A stretch of 64,000 nucleotides of DNA, taken from positions 2,046,001 through 2,110,000 of the forward strand of contig NZ_VLKE01000001.1 in NCBI RefSeq assembly GCF_007830265.1. The letters are read 5' to 3'. How positions within the stretch are numbered: the stretch's first letter is position 1; every line of letters starts with the position of its first letter. Source of the DNA: Micromonospora olivasterospora. GTDB taxonomy: Bacteria; Actinomycetota; Actinomycetes; Mycobacteriales; Micromonosporaceae. The notes beneath the pieces are model-generated. The model worked only from the letters and a program-made list of their open reading frames with translations, made no database searches and had not been told where the DNA came from. The translations under genes were made by a program, and so were the position numbers. Shown piece after piece: positions 10,688 to 20,665 of the stretch.

Positions 10688-10770
10688 CGTGTCGCCCGTG
10701 TCGGGTCTGTCCCCGGGATCGCCCTACGCGCTCAGGCGGCGGGCGGAAACCCAGGCCGACGGCCGTCGGG

Positions 10771-11121
10771 TCAGCGACCGGCCTTCGAGTGGTACTCGTC
10801 GACGATCTCCTGGGGGATCCGGCCCCGGTCGGAAATCTCCCGGCCTTCCTTCTTGGCCCACTCACGGATCGCCTTGTTCTGCTCGCGGTCGGCGGTGGCA
10901 CCACCCCGGCCGCGCGCGGCCCGGCCACCCACCACCACGCCGCCCCGGCCCACCTTGGCGCCGGCGCCGACGTACGGCGCGAAAACCTCGCGCAATTTCT
11001 CGGCGTTGGCGCTGGAGAGGTCGATCTCGTACTGAACACCGTCGAGCGCGAACTTGACGGTCTCGTCAGCGTCCCCGCCGTCCAGGTCATCGACCAGCTT
11101 GTGAATGATTTGCTTGGCCAC
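10771..11121 (-). CDS. lsr2: nucleoid-associated silencing protein Lsr2
   Basis: Lsr2 is the actinobacterial H-NS analogue that binds AT-rich DNA and represses acquired genes. The N-terminal dimerisation part is AKQIIHKLVDDLDG and following. The C-terminal DNA-binding part contains the AT-hook-like motif GRAARGRGG and the helix IREWAKKEGREISDRGRI, ending PQEIVDEYHSKAGR. The GTG at 11121 is chosen over the ATG at 11130 because AAAGGA lies nine bases before the GTG but directly touches the ATG; it also gives the canonical N-terminus. Length, 116 aa, is normal. The gene stands between lysS upstream and its own terminator. Confidence 0.96.
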   Translation of the reverse strand: MAKQIIHKLVDDLDGGDADETVKFALDGVQYEIDLSSANAEKLREVFAPYVGAGAKVGRGGVVVGGRAARGRGGATADREQNKAIREWAKKEGREISDRGRIPQEIVDEYHSKAGR

Positions 11122-11237
11122 GTCCCACATTCCTTTCGAGCAGGGTGTACCTGCACCAATCTGAGAGCACAATAACCCGCCCGATGCTTGTCACGTCAAT
11201 AGGACGCGGTATCCGCCCGCCCGTGGGGGCCGGGTGG

Positions 11238-12746
11238 CTACTCCGGCCGGACCAACGGGAAGAGGATGGTTTCCCGAATTCCGAGCCCCGTGAGGGCCAT
11301 CAACAGGCGGTCGATTCCCATTCCCATGCCCCCGGACGGCGGCATTCCGTACTCGATGGCCCGGAGAAAGTCCTCGTCCAGCCGCATCGCCTCGTCGTCG
11401 CCGCGGGCGGCGAGCTGCGCCTGGGCGACCAGCCGTTCGCGCTGCACGACCGGGTCGACCAGCTCCGAGTACGCCGTGCCCAGCTCGAACCCGAGCACGT
11501 AGAGGTCCCACTTTTCGGCCAGCCCCGGCTCGCTGCGGTGGCCGCGGGTCAGCGGGCTCGTCTCCTCCGGGTAGTCCCGGACGAACGTGGGCTCCTGCAG
11601 CCCCGGCACGACCAGTTCCTCGAACAACTCCTCGGCCAGCTTGCCCGGCCCCCACTTGGGGTCCACGGCCAGCCCGACCTTGTCGGCGTACTCGACGAGG
11701 CGGGCGCGCTCCGTGCGGACGGTGACCTCCTCGCCGAGCGCCTCGGAAAGGACACCGAACAGTGTGACCGACCGCCACTCCCCGCCCAGATCGAACTCCC
11801 GGCCATCCGCGTGCGTCACCACCGTCGATCCGCCGACGGCGATGGCGGCCTGCTGCACGAGATTACGGGTGAGCACCGCCATGGTGTCGTAGTCCGCGTA
11901 CGCCTGGTACGCCTCCAGCATCGCGAACTCCGGCGAGTGCGAAGAGTCGACCCCCTCATTACGGAAGTTGCGGTTGATCTCGAAGACCCGGTCGACACCG
12001 CCGACGACGGCGCGCTTGAGAAACAGTTCCGGCGCGATTCGCAGATACAGATCGGTGTCCAACGCATTGCTGTGGGTCACGAATGGCCGGGCCGCCGCGC
12101 CGCCGTGCAGCAGCTGGAGCATCGGGGTTTCCACCTCGATGAAGCCCTCCCCGTGCATCGTGTCGCGCAGGGAGCGCACGGCCGCGGCGCGGGTGCGTAC
12201 CATCTGCCGCGCCTGGGGCCGGACGACGAGGTCGACGTACCGCTGCCGGACGCGTGCCTCCTCGCTGAGCGGCTTGTGCGCCACGGGCAGCGGGCGCAGC
12301 GCCTTCGCCGTCACCGTCCACTCGTCGGCCAGCACCGACAGCTCGCCCCGGCGGCTGGTGATCACCTCGCCGGTCACCCCGACGTGGTCGCCGAGGTCGA
12401 CCAGGCGCTTCCAGTCCTCCAGGCGCGTCGCGCCCACCCGGTCCAGCGAGAGCATCGCCTGCAGTTCGGTGCCGTCGCCGTCCCGCAGCGTGGCGAAGCA
12501 GAGCTTGCCGGTGTTGCGTACGAAGATGACCCGGCCGGTGACCGCGACCCGGTCGCCGGTGGCCGTGTCCGTGGGCAGCTCGGCGTACTTCTCGCGGACC
12601 TGCGCCAGGGTGCTGGTCCGGGGGTATCCGACGGGGTACGGCTCCACGCCCTCGGCGAGCATCCGGTCCCGCTTCTCCCGGCGGACCTTCATCTGCTCGG
12701 GAAGGTCGTCGGCGGGGTCGACTGGCACCACGTTCTGCTCGGTCAC
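11238..12746 (-). CDS. lysS: lysyl-tRNA synthetase, class II
   Basis: Charges tRNA-Lys with lysine in the cytoplasm. An N-terminal OB-fold anticodon-binding domain (about residues 65-170, starting [18 protein letters not shown]) is followed by the class II catalytic core. Motif 2 is [18 protein letters not shown] and motif 3 is [11 protein letters not shown] near the C-terminus. The 502-aa length matches bacterial LysS. Ninety bp separate it from the divergent methyltransferase gene upstream, so the promoters share that space. Downstream, 116 bp lead to lsr2. Confidence 0.97.
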   Translation of the reverse strand: MTEQNVVPVDPADDLPEQMKVRREKRDRMLAEGVEPYPVGYPRTSTLAQVREKYAELPTDTATGDRVAVTGRVIFVRNTGKLCFATLRDGDGTELQAMLSLDRVGATRLEDWKRLVDLGDHVGVTGEVITSRRGELSVLADEWTVTAKALRPLPVAHKPLSEEARVRQRYVDLVVRPQARQMVRTRAAAVRSLRDTMHGEGFIEVETPMLQLLHGGAAARPFVTHSNALDTDLYLRIAPELFLKRAVVGGVDRVFEINRNFRNEGVDSSHSPEFAMLEAYQAYADYDTMAVLTRNLVQQAAIAVGGSTVVTHADGREFDLGGEWRSVTLFGVLSEALGEEVTVRTERARLVEYADKVGLAVDPKWGPGKLAEELFEELVVPGLQEPTFVRDYPEETSPLTRGHRSEPGLAEKWDLYVLGFELGTAYSELVDPVVQRERLVAQAQLAARGDDEAMRLDEDFLRAIEYGMPPSGGMGMGIDRLLMALTGLGIRETILFPLVRPE

Positions 12747-12836
12747 GGCACGCTTCCTCAGCTAAGGATTTCGGCGGGGTCAGCCCCCGAGCGTACTCAA
12801 GCCACCCGCGGGCCGTTACGCGATAACCTGCCCGGC

Positions 12837-13577
12837 ATGACCCACCCCACTCAGGCGCTCTCGTTCGGCGCGGCGGCCGCCGACTACGACCGCTTCCGCC
12901 CGCGGTATCCGGAGGCGGCGGTACGGTGGGCGCTCGACGGGCTCGACGCGCCCGTCCGCGTGGTCGACCTCGGCGCCGGCACCGGCATCCTGTCCCGTGC
13001 CCTGCTCGCCCTCGGCCACGAGGTGGTGCCGGTCGAGCCAGACCCGGGGATGCGCGCCCAGCTCGCCGCCGCGACGCCCGGCGTGACCGCGCTCGCGGGC
13101 AGCGCCGAGTCGGTGCCCCTCCCCGACGGCGCCGCCGACGCCGTGCTGGTCGGCCAGGCGTACCACTGGTTCGACCGGGAGCCGACGCACCGCGAGATCG
13201 CCCGGGTGCTCCGGCCCGGCGGGGTGTTCGCCCCGATCTGGAACACCCGGGACGAGCGGGTCGCCTGGGTGGCCGAGCTGAGTCGCATCGCCCACCTCGA
13301 CGACAACGCGGGCGACGTGACCGAGAGGTACGGCGAGTTCGGCCCGGCCTTCGAGGCGGCGGAGCTGGGCGAGTTCGGCCACGCGACCGTGCTGACCCCG
13401 GACGAGGTGGTCGGGATGCTGCACACCCGCTCGTACTGGCTGACCGCGTCCCGCCAGGAGCAGGACCGGATCGACCGGGAGCTGTGGGATCTCTTCGCCA
13501 CCCAGCCCGACGTGGCCGGGCGGGCGACGGTCGAGCTGCCGTACCGGACGGTGGTGTTCCGCGCCCGGCGCCGGTGA
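12837..13577 (+). CDS. class I SAM-dependent methyltransferase
   Basis: A 246-aa cytoplasmic methyltransferase of the type-11/UbiE-like group. The SAM-binding motif I is VVDLGAGTGILSRAL, the acidic residue after it is in VVPVEPDPGM, and motif III-like VLRPGGVFAPIWN follows. Its closest visible resemblance is to actinobacterial proteins beginning with SFGAAAADYDRFRPRYP, whose substrate is unknown. There is no obvious ribosome-binding site. A TAACCT hexamer 10 bp before the ATG could be a -10 box giving a nearly leaderless transcript. It is divergent from lysS and convergent with coaX. Confidence 0.85.
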   Translation: MTHPTQALSFGAAAADYDRFRPRYPEAAVRWALDGLDAPVRVVDLGAGTGILSRALLALGHEVVPVEPDPGMRAQLAAATPGVTALAGSAESVPLPDGAADAVLVGQAYHWFDREPTHREIARVLRPGGVFAPIWNTRDERVAWVAELSRIAHLDDNAGDVTERYGEFGPAFEAAELGEFGHATVLTPDEVVGMLHTRSYWLTASRQEQDRIDRELWDLFATQPDVAGRATVELPYRTVVFRARRR

Positions 13578-13591
13578 CCCGGAAGGGCCCG

Positions 13592-14350
13592 TCACACGTT
13601 GCGCTCGTACACCATGCGGAGCCCGATCAGGGTGATCATCGGCTCGTGGTGGGTGATGGTGGAGCACTCGCCGATGACCAGCGAGGCCAGCCCGCCGGTC
13701 GCGATCACCGCCTTCACCCCGCCCAGTTCCTCGGTCATCCGCTCGACGATCCGGTCGACCTGCCCGGCGAAGCCGAAGTACAGGCCGGACTGGAGGCACT
13801 CGACGGTGTTCTTGCCGATCACCGAGCGCGGTTTGGCCGCCTCCACCTTGCGCAGCTGGGCGGCGCGCGCCGCGAGGGCGTCGAAGGAGATCTCGATGCC
13901 CGGGGCGAACGCCCCGCCGAGGAACTCGCCCCGACCGCTGATCACGTCGAAGTTCGTGGTGGTGCCGAAGTCGACGACGATCGACGGGCCGCCGAACAGG
14001 GTGTACGCGGCCAGGGTGTTCACCACCCGGTCGGCGCCCACCTCCTTCGGGTTGTCGATCGCGAGCTGCACGCCCGTACGCACCCCCGGCTCGACGACCA
14101 CGCTCGGCAGGTCGGCGTAGTAGCGGGCCAGCATCGTACGCAGCGAGCGCAGCGCGGCCGGCACGGTCGAGCAGGCGGCCACCCCGGTGATCTCCACGGC
14201 GTCACCGGCGAGCAGCCCCCGGAACATCAGGCCCAGCTCGTCCGCCGTGGAGCGGGCGTCGGTCTTGATCCGCCAGGAGTGCACCAGCTTGTCGCCGTCG
14301 AAGGTCGCCAGCACGGTGTTGGTGTTTCCGATGTCGATGCAGAGCAGCAC
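13592..14350 (-). CDS. coaX: type III pantothenate kinase
   Basis: CoaX phosphorylates pantothenate, the first step of coenzyme A synthesis, using the ASKHA fold. Visible motifs are the phosphate-1 loop CIDIGNTNT, GADRVVN around residue 104, VVDFGTTTNFDVI (phosphate-2) and GGAFAPGIEIS. The 252-aa length is typical. The start is a GTG. It is the last gene of the nadB-nadC-coaX run on the minus strand, 27 bp after nadC. The pantothenate-making genes panC and panD lie a few kilobases upstream on the same strand, so precursor supply and use are encoded close together. Confidence 0.95.
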   Translation of the reverse strand: MLLCIDIGNTNTVLATFDGDKLVHSWRIKTDARSTADELGLMFRGLLAGDAVEITGVAACSTVPAALRSLRTMLARYYADLPSVVVEPGVRTGVQLAIDNPKEVGADRVVNTLAAYTLFGGPSIVVDFGTTTNFDVISGRGEFLGGAFAPGIEISFDALAARAAQLRKVEAAKPRSVIGKNTVECLQSGLYFGFAGQVDRIVERMTEELGGVKAVIATGGLASLVIGECSTITHHEPMITLIGLRMVYERNV

Positions 14351-14377
14351 GCCCGCAGCCTAGACGCCGGCCGCCCC

Positions 14378-15364
14378 TCATTCCGTCCGCAGGTCCAGTG
14401 CGATGTCCAGGATCGGCGATGAGTGGGTCAGCGCCCCCACCGACAGGTAGTCCACGCCCGTCGCCGCGTACGCCGCGGCCACGTCCAGGGTGAGCCCGCC
14501 GGTCGCCTCCAGCTCGGCCCGCTCCCCCACCGCGGCGACCACCGTCTTCAGCGTGGCCGGGGACATGTTGTCCAGCAGCAGGAAGTCCGCGCCGGCCTCG
14601 ACCGCCTCCACCGCCTCGGCCAGCGTGTCCACCTCCACCTGCACCGGCACGTCGGGGAACGTCTCCCGGACCCGGCGGTAGGCCGCCGCCACGCCCCCGG
14701 CGGCGAACTTGTGGTTGTCCTTGATCATGGCGACGTCGTGCAGACCCATCCGCTTGTTGGTGCCGCCGCCGGCCCGGACCGCGTACTTCTCCAGCGCCCG
14801 CAGCCCCGGGGTGGTCTTGCGGGTGTCCAGCACCATCGCCTTGGTGCCGGCCAGCGCGTCCGCCCAGGCCCGGGTGTGGGTGGCCACCCCGGACATCCGG
14901 CAGAGCAGGTTGAGCGCGGTCCGCTCGGCGGTGAGCAGCAGCCGGGTCGGCCCGGTGACCGTGGCGAGCACGTCGCCGCGGGCCACCCGCTGGCCGTCGC
15001 GGGCCACCAGCGACACCTCGACCGCGGCGCCGGGTGCCGCGTCGACCGGGCCGGCCGCCGGCTGCGGCCCGCCCGTCGTCACGTCGGTCGCGCCCGCCTC
15101 GGCGCCGCCGGAGCCGGCCGGGAAGCCGGTCACCTCGCCGACCAGCTCGAACACCGCCGCGGCGACGGCCAGCCCGGCCACCACCCCGTCGACGCGGGCC
15201 ACCAGGTCGGCCGTGTCGGTCTGGGCGGCCGGGATCGTGGCGACGCTGGTGACGTCGAGGAAGTCCGGGCCAAGGTCCTCCGCCAACGCCGCGACGATCA
15301 CCCCGCGCACCTGTGCCGGGTCCAGCCCGCCGGCCCGCAACGCCTGCTCCGTCGACTCCCTCAT
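14378..15364 (-). CDS. nadC: nicotinate-nucleotide pyrophosphorylase (carboxylating)
   Basis: NadC (quinolinate phosphoribosyltransferase) converts quinolinate and PRPP to nicotinate mononucleotide. Typical segments are ALAEDLGPDFLDVTS near the N-terminus, RTALNLLCRMSGVAT, LDTRKTTPGLR, GGGTNKRMGLHD and IKDNHK, and the final EATGGLTLD / YLSVGALTHS. At 328 aa it is longer than most homologues because a Gly/Ala/Pro-rich stretch of about 35 residues is inserted near residues 80-115. It lies between nadB and coaX in one transcriptional direction. No nadA is seen in this window. Confidence 0.96.
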   Translation of the reverse strand: MRESTEQALRAGGLDPAQVRGVIVAALAEDLGPDFLDVTSVATIPAAQTDTADLVARVDGVVAGLAVAAAVFELVGEVTGFPAGSGGAEAGATDVTTGGPQPAAGPVDAAPGAAVEVSLVARDGQRVARGDVLATVTGPTRLLLTAERTALNLLCRMSGVATHTRAWADALAGTKAMVLDTRKTTPGLRALEKYAVRAGGGTNKRMGLHDVAMIKDNHKFAAGGVAAAYRRVRETFPDVPVQVEVDTLAEAVEAVEAGADFLLLDNMSPATLKTVVAAVGERAELEATGGLTLDVAAAYAATGVDYLSVGALTHSSPILDIALDLRTE

Positions 15365-15407
15365 GGATGACTCCTCATTTCGCCGCCGTGGGGCCCGCAG
15401 AACCGGC

Positions 15408-17099
15408 TCATGCCCCCTCCCACCGTGAGGTCAGCCTGCCCTGCGCCCCGATCGCCCCGACGATGTGGCCCAGCCACCGCTCGTCGGCCGTCGGGAAGTC
15501 CTCCCGCCAGTGGCAGCCCCGCGTCTCCCGGCGGGCGTACGCGGCCGCCACCAGCGCCGACGCGACGGTGACCAGGTTCGTCGCCTCCCAGTCCGCGGTA
15601 CGCGGGGTGCCCCGGCCCTCGCCCAGTTCGCCGAGGGTGTGCGCGGCGGCGGCGAGCGTGTCCGCCGAGCGGAGCACCCCGGCGCCCCGGGTCATCGCCC
15701 GTTGCAGCACCGGCGTGCCCCCGGCCGGCACCACCCAGCCGGCACCGCCGACCCAGGCGCCCGTGGGCGCCGGGCGGGCCTGCTCGGGCAGGCCGGTGGC
15801 CACGTCCTCGGCGATCCGGCGGGAGAAGACCAGCCCCTCCAGCAGCGAGTTGCTGGCCAGCCGGTTCGCGCCGTGGACGCCCGTGCAGGCCACCTCGCCG
15901 CAGGCGTACAGGCCGGGGATGGAGGTGCGGCCGCGCAGGTCCGTACGGACGCCGCCGGAGGCGTAGTGGGCGGCCGGGGCCACCGGGATCAGGTCGGCGG
16001 CCGGGTCCACGCCGATGGCGAGGCAGGACGCGACGATGGTGGGAAAACGCCCGGCCAGGTAGTCCCCGCCGAGGTGCCGGGCGTCGAGGTACACGTGGTC
16101 CGCGCCGGTGGCCAGCAGCACCCGGTGGATGCCCTTGGCCACCACATCCCGGGGGGCCAGCTCGGCCAGCTCGTGCTGGCCGACCATGAACCGCTTGCCG
16201 TCCCCGTCGACCAGGTACGCCCCCTCGCCGCGCAACGCCTCGGAGACCAGCGGCTGCTGCGCCCTACCGGCCCCGGGCACGCCCGCGCCCGGCGGGGTGA
16301 TCAGGGCGGTCGGGTGGAACTGGACGAACTCCACGTCGGTGACGTCCGCGCCGGCCCGCATGGCCAGGGCTACCCCGTCGCCGGTGGAGACCGCCGGGTT
16401 GGTGGTGGCGGAGAAGATCTGGCCCATCCCGCCGGTGGCGAGCACCACGGCGCGGGCCAGGATCGCGCCGACGCCGTCCTCGCTGCCCTCGCCGAGCACG
16501 TGCAGCGTGATCCCGCAGGCCGGGCCGAGCCCACCCGGGCCGTCGCCGGGGGCGCGCAGCAGGTCCAGCACGAGGGCGTGCTCGACCAGGCGGATCCACG
16601 GGTCGCGGCAGACGGCCGCGTGCAGGGCCCGCTGCACCTCCGCGCCGGTGGCGTCGCCGCCCGCGTGCACGATGCGGTCCGCCCGGTGCCCGCCCTCCCG
16701 GGTGAGCATGAGCGAACGGTCCGGGTTGCGGTCGAACTGCGCGCCGATCCGCATCAGCTCCCGCAGCCGGGTCGGCCCCTCCTCCACCAGCACCCGTACG
16801 GCGGCCGGGTCGCAGAGCCCGACGCCGGCGATCTCGGTGTCCGAGGCGTGCGCGGCCGGCGTGTCCGCCGGGTCGAGCACCGCGGCGATGCCGCCCTGCG
16901 CCCAGCGGGTCGAGCCGTCGTCGATGTTGACCTTCGTGACCACGGTGACGTGCAGGCCGGTCTCGCGCAAATGCAGCGCGGCGGTCAACCCGGCCACCCC
17001 GGAGCCGACCACGACCACGTCCGTCGTCTCCACCCAGCCGGGCGCGGGCGCGGCCAGCAGCGACGGCAGGGCGGGCAGGCCAACTGTCGGAACGTCCAT
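15408..17099 (-). CDS. nadB: L-aspartate oxidase
   Basis: NadB oxidises L-aspartate to iminoaspartate in NAD synthesis. The FAD-binding N-terminus is VVVVGSGVAGLTAALHL. The flavoprotein body includes STRWAQGGIAAV, LTREGGHRADRIVHAGGDAT and the second FAD motif YACGEVACTGVHGANRLASNSLLEGLVF (positions about 380-408). The 563-aa length is normal for the family. The ATG at 17099 has no strong ribosome-binding site; GTG and TTG codons two and four triplets upstream are alternatives. It heads the nadB-nadC-coaX run, with 43 bp to nadC. Confidence 0.96.
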   Translation of the reverse strand: MDVPTVGLPALPSLLAAPAPGWVETTDVVVVGSGVAGLTAALHLRETGLHVTVVTKVNIDDGSTRWAQGGIAAVLDPADTPAAHASDTEIAGVGLCDPAAVRVLVEEGPTRLRELMRIGAQFDRNPDRSLMLTREGGHRADRIVHAGGDATGAEVQRALHAAVCRDPWIRLVEHALVLDLLRAPGDGPGGLGPACGITLHVLGEGSEDGVGAILARAVVLATGGMGQIFSATTNPAVSTGDGVALAMRAGADVTDVEFVQFHPTALITPPGAGVPGAGRAQQPLVSEALRGEGAYLVDGDGKRFMVGQHELAELAPRDVVAKGIHRVLLATGADHVYLDARHLGGDYLAGRFPTIVASCLAIGVDPAADLIPVAPAAHYASGGVRTDLRGRTSIPGLYACGEVACTGVHGANRLASNSLLEGLVFSRRIAEDVATGLPEQARPAPTGAWVGGAGWVVPAGGTPVLQRAMTRGAGVLRSADTLAAAAHTLGELGEGRGTPRTADWEATNLVTVASALVAAAYARRETRGCHWREDFPTADERWLGHIVGAIGAQGRLTSRWEGA

Positions 17100-17179
17100 G
17101 AGCACAGTCAACCCGAAGGATTCTCGCTCCGCGCAGCGGGGGCGGGACGAGTGGTTTGGGCTACGGGACGCGACCAGGG

Positions 17180-18079
17180 TCACTTCGTCCGGACGGGGAG
17201 CCCCGCCGGACCGGCGCCCCGGAGCGAGGCGGTGACCGTACGGTCGCTGAGCCACAGGTAGCAGCGGACGCCCCGGTCGCCGACCCGCCAGCGGCCGGCC
17301 CCCGGCGGGCGGACCACCACGCCGCTGCGGAAGCGCAGGTCGTCGTCGTCCGGCACGCCGACGTAGCGGGCGAGGACCGAACGGCAGCCGGCGTACAGCG
17401 GAATCCAGTCGGCGTCCCGGGCCGGGTACGGCTTGTCCGGTGCCTTCCACACCCCGACGAACTCGGCGTCGTGCCGGGTCCCGCACGCCACCGGCACCAG
17501 CGCCTGCGGCCCCCGTCCGGCGTCGGCGGCGGTGCGGTGGCAGCCCAGCCGCAGCGGTGAGGCGGGCGCCTTCAGGGTGTCCCGGAGGCTGCCGGTGCGA
17601 CTCACCACCTTGGCTCCCGCCTCGACCGTGTCGACCTCGACCAGGTCGCAGCGGTACCACCGGGCGCCGGACGCCCACCCCACCGGCGACGGCAGCGCCA
17701 CCGCCAGCCGCAGCCGGCCGGCCCGCCAGTCGTCCCCGACGTACCCGCTGGCCTGCGCGTCGCAGTCGGCGAACGCGGACCGCAGCTCGGCCGAGTCGGC
17801 GGCGGGCGGCCCGCCCCGGCCGGCCCGGAAGACCCCCACGTGCACGGTCTCCACCCGGTGCGCGACGGCGCACTCCACCGGCTCGTACGCCGCCAGGGTG
17901 ACCACGTCGGTGAAGTCGGCGACCTGGCACACCCCGGCCGCCGGGACGAACGGCCCGGCGGGCGGCGGGACGGCCCAGTCGTCGGTCAGGTCGCCGTCGA
18001 TTCCCGCGGCGGCGCCGCACCCGGCCAGGGGCGCCACCGCGACCAGGGCCGCGAACACAGCGGTCAGCGCACGGCGCAT
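17180..18079 (-). CDS. lipoprotein with tandem septum-formation-type domains
   Basis: A 299-aa exported lipoprotein: signal peptide MRRALTAVFAALVAVAPLAG ends in the lipobox LAGC. The mature part has two related halves, each with a Cys-x3-His motif (VECAVAHRVETVHVG and VPVACGTRHDAEFVG), a following Cys and a late tryptophan/tyrosine-rich segment (ARWYRCDL and GVRCYLWL). This layout fits the actinobacterial Septum_form domain (PF13845), here duplicated. Function is unknown. The gene is alone, between nadB and panD. Confidence 0.8.
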   Translation of the reverse strand: MRRALTAVFAALVAVAPLAGCGAAAGIDGDLTDDWAVPPPAGPFVPAAGVCQVADFTDVVTLAAYEPVECAVAHRVETVHVGVFRAGRGGPPAADSAELRSAFADCDAQASGYVGDDWRAGRLRLAVALPSPVGWASGARWYRCDLVEVDTVEAGAKVVSRTGSLRDTLKAPASPLRLGCHRTAADAGRGPQALVPVACGTRHDAEFVGVWKAPDKPYPARDADWIPLYAGCRSVLARYVGVPDDDDLRFRSGVVVRPPGAGRWRVGDRGVRCYLWLSDRTVTASLRGAGPAGLPVRTK

Positions 18080-18204
18080 CGGGCCTCCCCAGCCACCAGC
18101 TTCCGACGGTGACCCAAGGGTAACCAGAGATGACCGTCCGGTGACAGACCGCGCAGGCGGGCGAAATCCGCCCCGCCTGGTCGGCGGGCGCCGGCTCCGC
18201 CGGG

Positions 18205-18630
18205 TCAGCCGACGACAGCGAGCGGGCTGGGGGTCGGATCGCCCGCCGTCCCGGGCGCGACCGCGGCCGGGTCCGCGCCCAGGTCGATCACCTTGTTGCC
18301 GGCGTCGACGTGCACCACCCGCGGCCGGTACGTCCGCGCCTCCGCGTCGTCCAGCTGCCCATACGCGATAAGGATGACCAGGTCGCCGGGGTGCACGAGG
18401 TGCGCGGCGGCGCCGTTGATGCCGATCACGCCGCTGCCCCGCTCACCCGGGATCACGTACGTCTCCAGCCGGGCCCCGTTGGTGACGTCCACGATCGCCA
18501 CCTGCTCGCCCGGCAGCAGGTCGGCGGCGTCGAGCAGGTCCTGGTCGACGGTCACCGAGCCGACGTAGTGCAGGTCGGCCTGGGTCACCGTGGCCCGATG
18601 GATCTTGGACTTGAGCATGGTGCGGTACAT
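18205..18630 (-). CDS. panD: aspartate 1-decarboxylase
   Basis: PanD makes beta-alanine from aspartate for pantothenate. It is made as a proenzyme that self-cleaves between Gly and Ser in the motif YVGSVTVD (residues 22-29) to form a pyruvoyl group. The N-terminus [20 protein letters not shown] is canonical, and [20 protein letters not shown] is conserved. The 141-aa length is normal. It lies 21 bp downstream of panC and is presumably co-transcribed with panC and the DUF2520 gene. Confidence 0.97.
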   Translation of the reverse strand: MYRTMLKSKIHRATVTQADLHYVGSVTVDQDLLDAADLLPGEQVAIVDVTNGARLETYVIPGERGSGVIGINGAAAHLVHPGDLVILIAYGQLDDAEARTYRPRVVHVDAGNKVIDLGADPAAVAPGTAGDPTPSPLAVVG

Positions 18631-18651
18631 GGGGTGCCCTTCAGGGAGAAG

Positions 18652-19500
18652 TCAGGAACGTGGGGCGAGCCGGATCGCCGCGTTGTCGATGAGCCGGGTG
18701 TTGCCGACCCAGGCCGCGACCAGCAGCCGGGCCGGGCCGGAGACCGGGCCGGGCTCCAGGTCCGGGTCGGTCAGCACGAGGTAGTCGAGCCGGGCGCCGG
18801 GCGCGCCCGCGCCGAACGCCCGGTGGGCGCCGGCCAGCACCTCGCCTGCGTCGTGCCCCCGGTCGGCGGCCTCCGCGCCGGCCCGCAGCGCGGCCGACAG
18901 GCTCAGCGCCGCCTTTCGCTCGTCGGGCGAGAGGTAGCGGTTGCGGCTGGACAGGGCCAGCCCGTCCGGCTCGCGGACGGTCGGCACGCCGACCACCCGC
19001 ACCGGCACGTCGAGGTCCCGGGCCATCCGCCGGACCAGGGTCAGCTGCTGGTAGTCCTTCTCGCCGAAGAGGGTCAGGTCGGGGCGGGTGAGCTGGAGCA
19101 ACTTCAGCACCACGGTCAGCACCCCGTGGAAGAAGCCGGGCCGGCTCTGCCCCTCCAGGTCCTCGCCGAGCGGACCCGGGTCGACCCGCACCCGGGGCTG
19201 GCCCTCCGGGTACATCTCCTCGCGGCTCGGCGCGAACACCACGTCGGCCCCGGCCCGCCGGCAGATCGCCAGGTCCTCGGCGAGGGTGCGCGGGTACCGG
19301 TCGAAGTCCTCGTTCGGGCCGAACTGGAGCGGGTTGACGAAGATCGTGACCAGCACGTGGTCGGCCTGCTCCCGGGCGGCGCGCAGCAGCGTCTCGTGCC
19401 CGGCGTGCAGCGCGCCCATCGTCATCACCACGCCGAGCGAGCCGGTCATGGCCGCGCGTGCCTTCGCGAGGTCCTCGCGGGTCCGCACCAACTCCGTCAC
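18652..19500 (-). CDS. panC: pantothenate synthetase
   Basis: PanC joins pantoate and beta-alanine using ATP. Motifs are [14 protein letters not shown] (HxGH-type nucleotide-binding site), [30 protein letters not shown] and [13 protein letters not shown]. The 282-aa length fits. The start is a GTG overlapping the stop of the upstream dehydrogenase gene by four bases (GTGA at 19497-19500), which suggests coupled translation. It is followed by panD. Confidence 0.97.
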   Translation of the reverse strand: MTELVRTREDLAKARAAMTGSLGVVMTMGALHAGHETLLRAAREQADHVLVTIFVNPLQFGPNEDFDRYPRTLAEDLAICRRAGADVVFAPSREEMYPEGQPRVRVDPGPLGEDLEGQSRPGFFHGVLTVVLKLLQLTRPDLTLFGEKDYQQLTLVRRMARDLDVPVRVVGVPTVREPDGLALSSRNRYLSPDERKAALSLSAALRAGAEAADRGHDAGEVLAGAHRAFGAGAPGARLDYLVLTDPDLEPGPVSGPARLLVAAWVGNTRLIDNAAIRLAPRS

Positions 19501-20477
19501 GCTCTACTCACCTCTCGGTAGGTCCCACCCAGCACGTCCAGCAGCGCCACGGCGTCCGCCGGTCGCAGCCGGCCAGCGGCGATGGCCCGGTCCGCTGCCC
19601 GTCTGGCCAACGCCAGGTAGGGGGGCACGGATTCCGGCGCGGTCGCGGCCAGGCGCTCCAGGTGCCGGCGTACGGTGCCCGCGTCGCCCCGGGAGACGGG
19701 GCCGGTCAGCGCGTCGTCACCGAGCCGCAGGGCGTTCTCCAGCGCCGCCCGCAGCAGCGGGGCGAGCACCTTCTCCGGCTGGGTCACCCCGGCGTCGCGC
19801 AGCCGGTCGGCCGCCTCGTTGACCAGGGTCACCAGGTGGTTCGCGCCGTGCGCCAGCGCCGCGTGGTACAGCGGGCGGTCGGTCTCGCCCACCCACTCGG
19901 GCACCCCGCCGAAGTCGACGACCAGCCGGGCGGCGAGCGGGCGCAGCTCCGCCGGTGCGGTCACCCCGTACGAGATGCCGGCGAGCCGGTCGAGGTCGTC
20001 CGGCGTACCGGTGAAGGTCATCGCCGGGTGCAGGGCCAGCGGACGGGCCCCGACGGCGACGGCCGGGGCGAGGACGCCCAGCCCGTGCGCGCCGGAGGTG
20101 TGCGCGACCACCTGGCCGGGGCGCAGCGCGCCGGCCTCGGCGAGGCCGGCCACCACCCCGGCGAGCGCGTCGTCGGGTACGGCGATCAGCAGCAGGTCGG
20201 CGGCGGCCCGGGCCACCTCGGCGGCGGGACCGTTCCGGGCCTCCGGTAGCAGGAGGGCGAGCCGGGCGGCGGAGGCTCCCGAGCCGCCGGAGGCGGCGAC
20301 CACCCGGTGGCCGGCGGCGGCGAGCGCGGCGCCCAGCACGGCGCCGACGCGGCCGGCGCCGACGACGCCGACGGTGAGTACGCGGGGAGGGGAGGTCGGG
20401 GCGCCGGTGACGGCGCCGCCCGGCGGTGCGGCGGCCCCGGACGGGGCGGCCGGACGCGGGCGCGACGGTGCGCTCAT
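19497..20477 (-). CDS. Rossmann-like plus DUF2520 dehydrogenase
   Basis: A 326-aa soluble oxidoreductase. After a Pro/Ala-rich N-terminal tail of about 30 residues comes an NAD(P)-binding Rossmann domain ([21 protein letters not shown]) and then a helical DUF2520 domain ([32 protein letters not shown]). Its layout resembles ketopantoate reductases, whose product is the substrate of PanC. The gene is directly upstream of panC and overlaps it by 4 bp. A role as an alternative ketopantoate reductase is therefore plausible but inferred from context only. The start may lie further downstream than 20477. Confidence 0.85.
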   Translation of the reverse strand: MSAPSRPRPAAPSGAAAPPGGAVTGAPTSPPRVLTVGVVGAGRVGAVLGAALAAAGHRVVAASGGSGASAARLALLLPEARNGPAAEVARAAADLLLIAVPDDALAGVVAGLAEAGALRPGQVVAHTSGAHGLGVLAPAVAVGARPLALHPAMTFTGTPDDLDRLAGISYGVTAPAELRPLAARLVVDFGGVPEWVGETDRPLYHAALAHGANHLVTLVNEAADRLRDAGVTQPEKVLAPLLRAALENALRLGDDALTGPVSRGDAGTVRRHLERLAATAPESVPPYLALARRAADRAIAAGRLRPADAVALLDVLGGTYREVSRA

Positions 20478-20665
20478 GGCGACGATCCAGTCCTCTAGGG
20501 GGTACCGGTCGATGGCAAGTATGCGCCGCAGGCACGGAACCCGAACAAGAATGTGTGAAAGCCGTCACCAGTGCCGCGACCGGGCGGCCCCGACCGGCGC
20601 GCGGCTGCCTGCCCGCCGGACGTAGGGTCGGCACGGTGCCAGTCCCCCGAACGAGGAACGAACTG

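Larger units (their letters stand above)
10109..10770. other. 662-bp non-coding interval between lsr2 and clpC
   Basis: No convincing gene is visible. The interval holds the clpC upstream region, an inverted repeat (10288-10311), three DnaA-box-like sites (10413-10455), a 17-nt direct repeat (10560 and 10613) and the lsr2 terminator (10653-10687). Each is listed separately. A GATAGAGT stretch on the minus strand near 10205 could be part of the clpC promoter, but no clear -35 box goes with it. Confidence 0.6.
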
